NCBI GenBank assembly: GCA_024225275.1
Contig: JAAEMS010000314.1
Location: 1-35,242, forward strand
Direction: 5' to 3'
DNA from: Actinomycetes bacterium
GTDB lineage: Bacteria > Actinomycetota > Acidimicrobiia > Acidimicrobiales > JAAEMS01
DNA: 35,242 nt
Shown here: positions 30,929 through 35,242 of the stretch, in pieces
Numbering within the stretch: position 1 is the stretch's first letter
Layout: every line of letters begins with the position of its first letter
Notes under the pieces: generated by a model
The model's database searches: none
Told to the model about the DNA's origin: nothing
The model's input: only the letters and a program-made list of their open reading frames with translations
Position numbers and translations under genes: made by a program

Positions 30929-32839
30929 ATGGCTGTCGAACGAGTCGCGGACACCCCCGCGAGCGGCGCTGACGGTCTCCGGACCAGCATCGACGAGCAG
31001 ATCCTTTCCTTCTTCGTGACCAGCAGTCACGTTGCCCCGATCGGAAACATGGTTGCGGGCCTTGTTGCGCTGTCGTTGCTGTGGGACCGCGCCCCCCGGC
31101 CCTTGCTGTGGGCCTGGCTCGGTATCGTTGTTGCGTTGGCCGCGCTCCAGGCCGTGGCCGCCCTCGATCCGAAGGGCACCACCGCCAAGCTCGACACCCC
31201 GGGCGTGTCGTTCAATACGAGTGTCCTGGCTGGGCTCGTGTGGGGGGCTCTCCCGTGGCTCGACATCAACGCGTTCAGTACCGACGAGGCCTATCGCTGG
31301 ATCTGCCTCGGCCTCGCGTTCGCCATCGGGGCGGGGGCCATGGGTGGGCTCTCGGCCCTGATGGGCGTCGCGGTGCGGGTGCACGTGCCCATGTACACCC
31401 TGGTCGCTGCGGCCTTCCTCGTCGCCGGCAGCCCGGTGGTCGCCGGGGGCGTACTCGTGTACCTGGCCCTCATGGTGAATGACGGGGTGGGCACGAGCCG
31501 TAACCTCCGCCGGTTGATGGCAGTCCGGGTCGAGGCCGCCGACCTCGCAGCCGACGCGGAGTTCCAGGCTCGACATGACCCGCTCACCGGTCTGTTGAAT
31601 CGGGCGGGTGCCTTCGAACGAATCGAGAGCTGCCGTGATGGGCCGTCGTTCGTGGTGATGTTCATCGACCTCGATCACTTCAAGGACGTCAATGACCGAC
31701 TCGGGCATGAGGCCGGCGATCTCGTGTTGGTCGAAACCGCTCACCGCATCAGGGATGCCATGCGCCCCGAAGACATAGTCGCCCGGCTGGGTGGGGATGA
31801 GTTCCTCGTGGTGTTCGAGCGGGGGGACGGTGATCTCGAAGTGATAGTCGAACGCCTGTTGGTCGAGGTGGAGCGCCCAGTCGGCTTCGGTGCTGACGAG
31901 GTGAAGATCTCGGCTTCGATCGGCATCACCGCGGTTGACACACCCGAGTGGACGACCTCGACGTTCCTGCGCCAGGCGGATCACGCGCTCTACCAGGCCA
32001 AGCGGGAGGGTCGGCGGCGCATGGTGTGGTTCGATGATCAGCTGGCGGACCAGCTCGAGGAGCGCTCCAGCCTCGAGCGGGAGCTGCGCGAAGCCATCCG
32101 GGCCGGTGCGATTGAACCAGTCGCCCAACCGGTCATCGATCTGAGTACCGACGAGGTCAGCTGGGTGGAGATCACCCCGCGATGGATGCTGCCGGCCGGC
32201 AGCCAGGTTCCGCCGACGGTCTTCCTACCCCTCGCTGAGGAGATCGGCCTCATCGACGCCCTCACCCGCTCGATGCTCGATCGCGCGGCCCAAGCGCGGG
32301 TGGGCTGGCGTGGCCATCCGGTCCTCGGGTCGGCCTCGGTCATGGTCCGTGTGGCGGCGAGTCACCTCATGCGCGGCGGCCTTGTTGACGATGTGGGTGC
32401 CATCTTCGTTGGCCATGGCCTCGGCCCCGGTGAACTCCAGCTGATGTTCACCGAAACGGCTGAGATCCGCGACCCGGTGTTCGCTGCCGATGCCATCAAC
32501 TCCATGAGGGTCATGGGTGTTGGGATCGTGCTCGGCGAGTTCGGCAGGGGGAAGTCCACGCTACGGGATCTTCTCCATCTCCCGATCGATGTGGTGTCGC
32601 TTCATCCCCGCCTGGTGCAGGAGGCAACCCAGAATGAGAGACTACGGAAGCTCCTCGCGGCCGTGGCCCATGTGGCGGGCAGCCTCGGTCTGAGCGTGGC
32701 CGCTGACGGAGCGGACACGCTGGCCCAACTCGACGTGGTCCGTGGTCTGAGCGTGCCCTACGCACAGGGCGAAGCCCTGTGCCCACCCCAGTCACTGGAG
32801 GACCTCGAGGCGCAGATCGCTTACCCTCGCCCCGTGTGA
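30929..32839 (+). CDS. Membrane GGDEF diguanylate cyclase with degenerate EAL domain
   Basis: A 636-residue protein. Residues ~30-185 hold about five or six membrane helices without a recognised sensor motif. The GGDEF domain follows: HDPLTGLLNRAGAFERI, FIDLDHFKDVNDRLGHEAGD and LGGDEF at 287-292, with an intact I-site RPED at 279-282, so it should make c-di-GMP and be product-inhibited. The C-terminal EAL domain (~395-630) is degenerate: the EAL signature reads EITPRW, the DDFG loop reads GEFGRGKS, and the later Lys position is not kept. It probably lacks phosphodiesterase activity and may sense c-di-GMP or bind a partner. It begins 87 nt after the dehydrogenase gene. Confidence 0.9.
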   Translation: MAVERVADTPASGADGLRTSIDEQILSFFVTSSHVAPIGNMVAGLVALSLLWDRAPRPLLWAWLGIVVALAALQAVAALDPKGTTAKLDTPGVSFNTSVLAGLVWGALPWLDINAFSTDEAYRWICLGLAFAIGAGAMGGLSALMGVAVRVHVPMYTLVAAAFLVAGSPVVAGGVLVYLALMVNDGVGTSRNLRRLMAVRVEAADLAADAEFQARHDPLTGLLNRAGAFERIESCRDGPSFVVMFIDLDHFKDVNDRLGHEAGDLVLVETAHRIRDAMRPEDIVARLGGDEFLVVFERGDGDLEVIVERLLVEVERPVGFGADEVKISASIGITAVDTPEWTTSTFLRQADHALYQAKREGRRRMVWFDDQLADQLEERSSLERELREAIRAGAIEPVAQPVIDLSTDEVSWVEITPRWMLPAGSQVPPTVFLPLAEEIGLIDALTRSMLDRAAQARVGWRGHPVLGSASVMVRVAASHLMRGGLVDDVGAIFVGHGLGPGELQLMFTETAEIRDPVFAADAINSMRVMGVGIVLGEFGRGKSTLRDLLHLPIDVVSLHPRLVQEATQNERLRKLLAAVAHVAGSLGLSVAADGADTLAQLDVVRGLSVPYAQGEALCPPQSLEDLEAQIAYPRPV

Positions 32840-32885
32840 ACCCGCTGGATGGTTTGGGGGTGTGTCGGCGGGGCGGGGCAGCCGC

Positions 32886-33356
32886 TCAGGAGTTGGCGGC
32901 CTTACGTTCGGCTTCCTGGGCGAGTTCGTCGAGCAGGCCTGAGAAGTTCTTGGCGATGCCCTTGGCCATGAGGGGCCCGGCGAGCTTGACGATGAAGCCG
33001 GGGGCCTTGGGGGTGACCTCGGCCTGAATCCGGGCTTCGGACGTACCGGGGCCGGTGGTGTGGACCGAGAACGTGGTCTGCGATGACTTGAGGGGTAGCC
33101 CCTCGATGTTCCACACATCGACGGTCATGCTCTGGCCGGGGGTGTACGCGCTGATGCGTTCGTCGAGGATCTTGTTGCCGCCGAGCTCGCAACGCCGCTC
33201 GGCCCCCACGCCGGTGGCGAGGTCGGTGGTGCCGGTGGTGTAGCTCTTCTGGATGCCGGCGCTCCAGCCCGCGATGGCGGGGAAGTCGTCGAGGACGGCC
33301 CACACCGCTTCTTGGGGGGCGTTGATGGTGCGCTGGGTCTGGGCCTTGACGGGCAT
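32886..33356 (-). CDS. SRPBCC (START-like) ligand-binding protein
   Basis: A 156-residue protein of the SRPBCC/polyketide-cyclase-like fold: VKAQTQRTINAPQEAVWAVLDDFPAIAGWSAGIQKSY, then GVGAERRCELGG, ISAYTPGQSMTVDV, and an amphipathic final helix KLAGPLMAKGIAKNFSGLLDELAQEAE. Such proteins bind a hydrophobic ligand in a helix-grip cavity. The start ATG 33356 has GAGGAGA just upstream. It is divergent from a TetR gene, and a palindromic operator lies between, so it is very likely under TetR control. Confidence 0.85.
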   Translation of the reverse strand: MPVKAQTQRTINAPQEAVWAVLDDFPAIAGWSAGIQKSYTTGTTDLATGVGAERRCELGGNKILDERISAYTPGQSMTVDVWNIEGLPLKSSQTTFSVHTTGPGTSEARIQAEVTPKAPGFIVKLAGPLMAKGIAKNFSGLLDELAQEAERKAANS

Positions 33357-33385
33357 GGACGGTCTCCTCGGTGAGATTCGATGGT

Positions 33386-33405
33386 TTTGCACTAGAAGGT
33401 GCAAA
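33386..33405. promoter_or_regulatory. Palindromic operator TTTGCAC-N6-GTGCAAA
   Basis: A perfect inverted repeat with 7-bp arms and a 6-bp spacer in the 72-nt gap between the divergent SRPBCC and tetR genes. Size and symmetry suit a TetR dimer. Its centre is 33 nt before the tetR ATG and 40 nt before the SRPBCC ATG, so one bound repressor could block both promoters. Confidence 0.75.
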
Positions 33406-33415
33406 GATCCGATGC

Positions 33416-33421
33416 TAATAT
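33416..33421 (+). promoter_or_regulatory. -10 hexamer TAATAT of the tetR gene
   Basis: TAATAT lies 7 nt ahead of ATG 33429, 10 nt after the operator's right arm, with no ribosome site. The transcript is probably leaderless, and repressor binding would cover the promoter. Confidence 0.5.
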
Positions 33422-33428
33422 ACACTGC

Positions 33429-34040
33429 ATGGTGGAAAAGGCAACCACGGGGAGCCGGCGGGGCCGTCCCCGCCAGTTCGACCCTGATCAGGTGGTCGAG
33501 GCGGCCATGGGCGCCTTCTTCGCCAAGGGTTTTGAATCCACGACCCTCGCCGACCTCGAGGCGGCCACCGGAGTCGACCGTTCGACCCTCTACAACAGCT
33601 TCGATGGCAAGAGCGGCCTGTACCACCAGGCCACCGCCCTGTATCTCGACCGGGCGGCCCAGATGCTCTTCGACGAGCTGGGCCACGGAACCGGCGATGG
33701 GCTCGCTGACATCATCACCTTCCTCGAGCGGCTGCGTGCTGGCCTCACCGCCGATGGGGTCTCGCCCGGGTGTCTGATCGTCAACGACATGGCCTCCGGC
33801 TCCGATCCCGAAGCCACGGCCCGCTACCGGGCGATGCTCGACTCGGGCCTGGCCGCGGCCCTCGGGCGCGCCGCCGGGGCCGGCCACATCGATCCCGCTT
33901 CGATCGACGGCCGGGCCTCGCTCCTTTCGGCCGCCGTGATCGGCATCAACCTCGTCAGCGCCCACACCGGCGATAACGGTCAGGTCAGCCATCTCGTCTC
34001 TGGCGCCATCGCCGAGGTGTCGTCCTGGCGGGCTGAATGA
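33429..34040 (+). CDS. TetR-family transcriptional regulator
   Basis: A 203-residue TetR protein. The HTH is clear: RGRPRQFDPDQVVEAAMGAFFAKGFESTTLADLEAATGVDRSTLYNSFDGKSGLYHQA. The region PGCLIVNDMASGSDPEATARYRAM resembles the AcrR/YdeS-like group with a conserved Gly-Cys-Leu (gCLlvn). The ligand domain is otherwise variable. ATG 33429 was chosen over the in-frame ATG 33399, which lies inside the operator. The regulator likely represses itself and the divergent SRPBCC gene, and perhaps the hydrolase-GNAT gene 13 nt downstream. The ligand is unknown. Confidence 0.9.
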   Translation: MVEKATTGSRRGRPRQFDPDQVVEAAMGAFFAKGFESTTLADLEAATGVDRSTLYNSFDGKSGLYHQATALYLDRAAQMLFDELGHGTGDGLADIITFLERLRAGLTADGVSPGCLIVNDMASGSDPEATARYRAMLDSGLAAALGRAAGAGHIDPASIDGRASLLSAAVIGINLVSAHTGDNGQVSHLVSGAIAEVSSWRAE

Positions 34041-34053
34041 GCTCTGTCCTCCA

Positions 34054-35242
34054 GTGAGCTTGGCCGTCCACACCTGGGGCGCCGGCCCTCCGGTCGTCCT
34101 CCTCCACGGCGCGGCCGGCAGCTGGAACCACTGGGTCCGAAATGTCGACGTCCTGGCCGAACACCATCTGGTGGTGGCCCCCGACCTCCCCGGCTACGGC
34201 GAATCTGACCTGACCCCTGACATCCACGATGCCGCCGGGGTCCTGGTCGGGTGCATCGACGACGTGCTCGGCCCCGATGCCGCGTTCGACATGGTCGGCT
34301 TCTCCTTCGGCGGAATCGTCGGCACCCTCGCCGCTCGAACCCTGGGCGACCGGATCAAACGCCTTGTGCTGATCGGCACCGGCGGCATCGGCACCTCCGG
34401 CCGGGTCCCCGACCCTCCACCGGGCGCCAGGCCGGCCGATGAGCGCGAGCGTCAGCGGCAAGACCTCGCCCGCTTCATGTTCTCCAGCATCGATGCCGTC
34501 ACCGACGAGGCCCTCGACCTTCACCTCGAGAACCTGGCGAAGGCCCGCTTCAAGTCAGGCGGCTTCCCCGGATCGACGCTGGTGGCCGAGACCCTGCCGT
34601 ATGTGAGTGGCAGCCTCCATGCCCTCTACAGCGACCGCGACGCCTACATCGAGGCCAACCCCGACATCGCCTTCGCTCGCCTCCGCGCCGTTCGCCCCGA
34701 CACCGTGTGCCGGGTCATCACCGGGGCCGGTCACTGGAGCCCCTATGAGAGCCCCACCCAGGTCAACGACGCCCTGCTCGAGATAGTCAGCCGGTCCCCG
34801 GTGAAGATCCGAGTGGCCCGGCGCGATGACCAGTCCCAGATCGAGCGCTGCGTTCGGGCCGCCTACCAGGGCTATGTCGAAGCCATGGGCCAGGAGCCGG
34901 CCCCCATGCTCGACGACTACTCTGCCCTCATCGCCCGCGGAGTGGTGTCGGTGGCCGAGGTCGAGGGCCGCCCGGTCGGAGTGATCGTGATGTGGCCCGA
35001 GCCCGACCACCTGTACGTAGACAACATCGCCGTCGACCCCACCAGCCAGGGCCTGGGCGTCGGCGGCCTCCTTCTCCGCCACGCCGACGACACCGCCCGC
35101 TCCGCCGGACTGGACGAGATCCGCCTCTACACCCACGAGTCGATGACCGCGAACCTCGACTACTACCCGGCCCGCGGATTCACCGAGACCCACCGGGCCA
35201 CCGAGGCCGGCTACGACCGCGTCTACTTCGCCCGGGTCGTGC
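34054..35242 (+). CDS. Alpha/beta hydrolase fused to GNAT acetyltransferase, 3' truncated by window edge
   Basis: The frame from GTG 34054 is open to the window end (396 codons). Residues ~1-245 are an alpha/beta hydrolase: VVLLHGAAGSWNHW, APDLPGYGESDL, nucleophile elbow GFSFGGIVG, and GAGHWSPYESP for the catalytic His. The acid residue is not certain, with SDRD near residue 193 a candidate. Residues ~250-396 are a GNAT domain: IRVARRDDQSQIERCVRAAY, VDNIAVDPTSQGLGVGGLLL (the acetyl-CoA pyrophosphate loop QGLGVG) and YYPARGFTE. There is no stop between the two, so this is one fused protein. It follows tetR by 13 nt and is probably in its operon. The paired activities suggest acyl removal and acetyl transfer on related small molecules; that is inference. 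Confidence 0.86.
   Translation, partial: MSLAVHTWGAGPPVVLLHGAAGSWNHWVRNVDVLAEHHLVVAPDLPGYGESDLTPDIHDAAGVLVGCIDDVLGPDAAFDMVGFSFGGIVGTLAARTLGDRIKRLVLIGTGGIGTSGRVPDPPPGARPADERERQRQDLARFMFSSIDAVTDEALDLHLENLAKARFKSGGFPGSTLVAETLPYVSGSLHALYSDRDAYIEANPDIAFARLRAVRPDTVCRVITGAGHWSPYESPTQVNDALLEIVSRSPVKIRVARRDDQSQIERCVRAAYQGYVEAMGQEPAPMLDDYSALIARGVVSVAEVEGRPVGVIVMWPEPDHLYVDNIAVDPTSQGLGVGGLLLRHADDTARSAGLDEIRLYTHESMTANLDYYPARGFTETHRATEAGYDRVYFARVV

Noticed and set aside
30521..32128. A 535-codon minus-strand open frame antisense to the dehydrogenase and GGDEF genes
   Set aside because: It spans two well-recognised plus-strand genes and has no domain likeness.
1..35242. Search by eye for tRNA, rRNA, riboswitch and insertion-sequence ends
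   Set aside because: No cloverleaf, conserved rRNA text, known riboswitch core or transposase with flanking inverted repeats was seen. Small ncRNAs cannot be excluded without computation.

Overview
The window is GC-rich and densely coded. Its gene families, the frequent GTG/TTG starts and many start codons sitting 6-8 nt behind a TANNNT hexamer (a leaderless-transcript layout) point to an actinobacterium, plausibly of the Acidimicrobiia. The phylum-level guess is inference from gene style. No rRNA, tRNA, CRISPR array or complete mobile element was seen.

Region 1 (1-11849) is a respiratory nitrate block on the plus strand. It holds the 3' end of a Rieske protein, a membrane-anchored monoheme cytochrome c, two NarK-type transporters, a membrane-anchored diheme cytochrome c, narG, narH, narJ and narI, then an Rrf2 regulator with three cysteines spaced as in NsrR/IscR. 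Most junctions overlap by 1-8 nt, so this is one or two operons. NarGHI are of the cytoplasm-facing type with all expected cofactor ligands. The Rieske/cytochrome c genes in front suggest a dedicated periplasmic electron route beside the quinol route.

Region 2 (11850-16100) holds an EF-Tu gene remnant, two tandem small membrane proteins (one frameshifted), an SDR, a fructosamine-kinase-like protein and a lipoprotein with a degenerate LytM/M23 domain behind a Thr-Pro linker.

Region 3 (16100-21610) holds a RidA protein, a protein with two four-knuckle Cys modules, a flavin-reductase-like protein, a two-domain glyoxalase, a split MaoC-type hydratase pair, a PilZ-like protein, decayed MFS and Usp genes, and a DksA/TraR zinc-finger protein.

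Region 4 (21646-26441) holds an enoyl-CoA hydratase, cobalt-type nitrile hydratase (beta then alpha), a HAD phosphatase, and on the opposite strand a fusion of the nitrile hydratase activator with a second conserved domain. A MerR-type promoter, a cyclic-nucleotide-binding protein and a VOC protein follow.

Region 5 (26442-35242) holds a class III CoA-transferase, a second PilZ-like protein, two SDR gene tails, two adjacent acyl-CoA dehydrogenases, a membrane GGDEF protein with a degenerate EAL domain, an SRPBCC protein divergent from a TetR regulator with a clear palindromic operator between them, and an alpha/beta hydrolase-GNAT fusion running off the right end. The CoA genes suggest catabolism of branched, cyclic or steroid-like acyl-CoAs.
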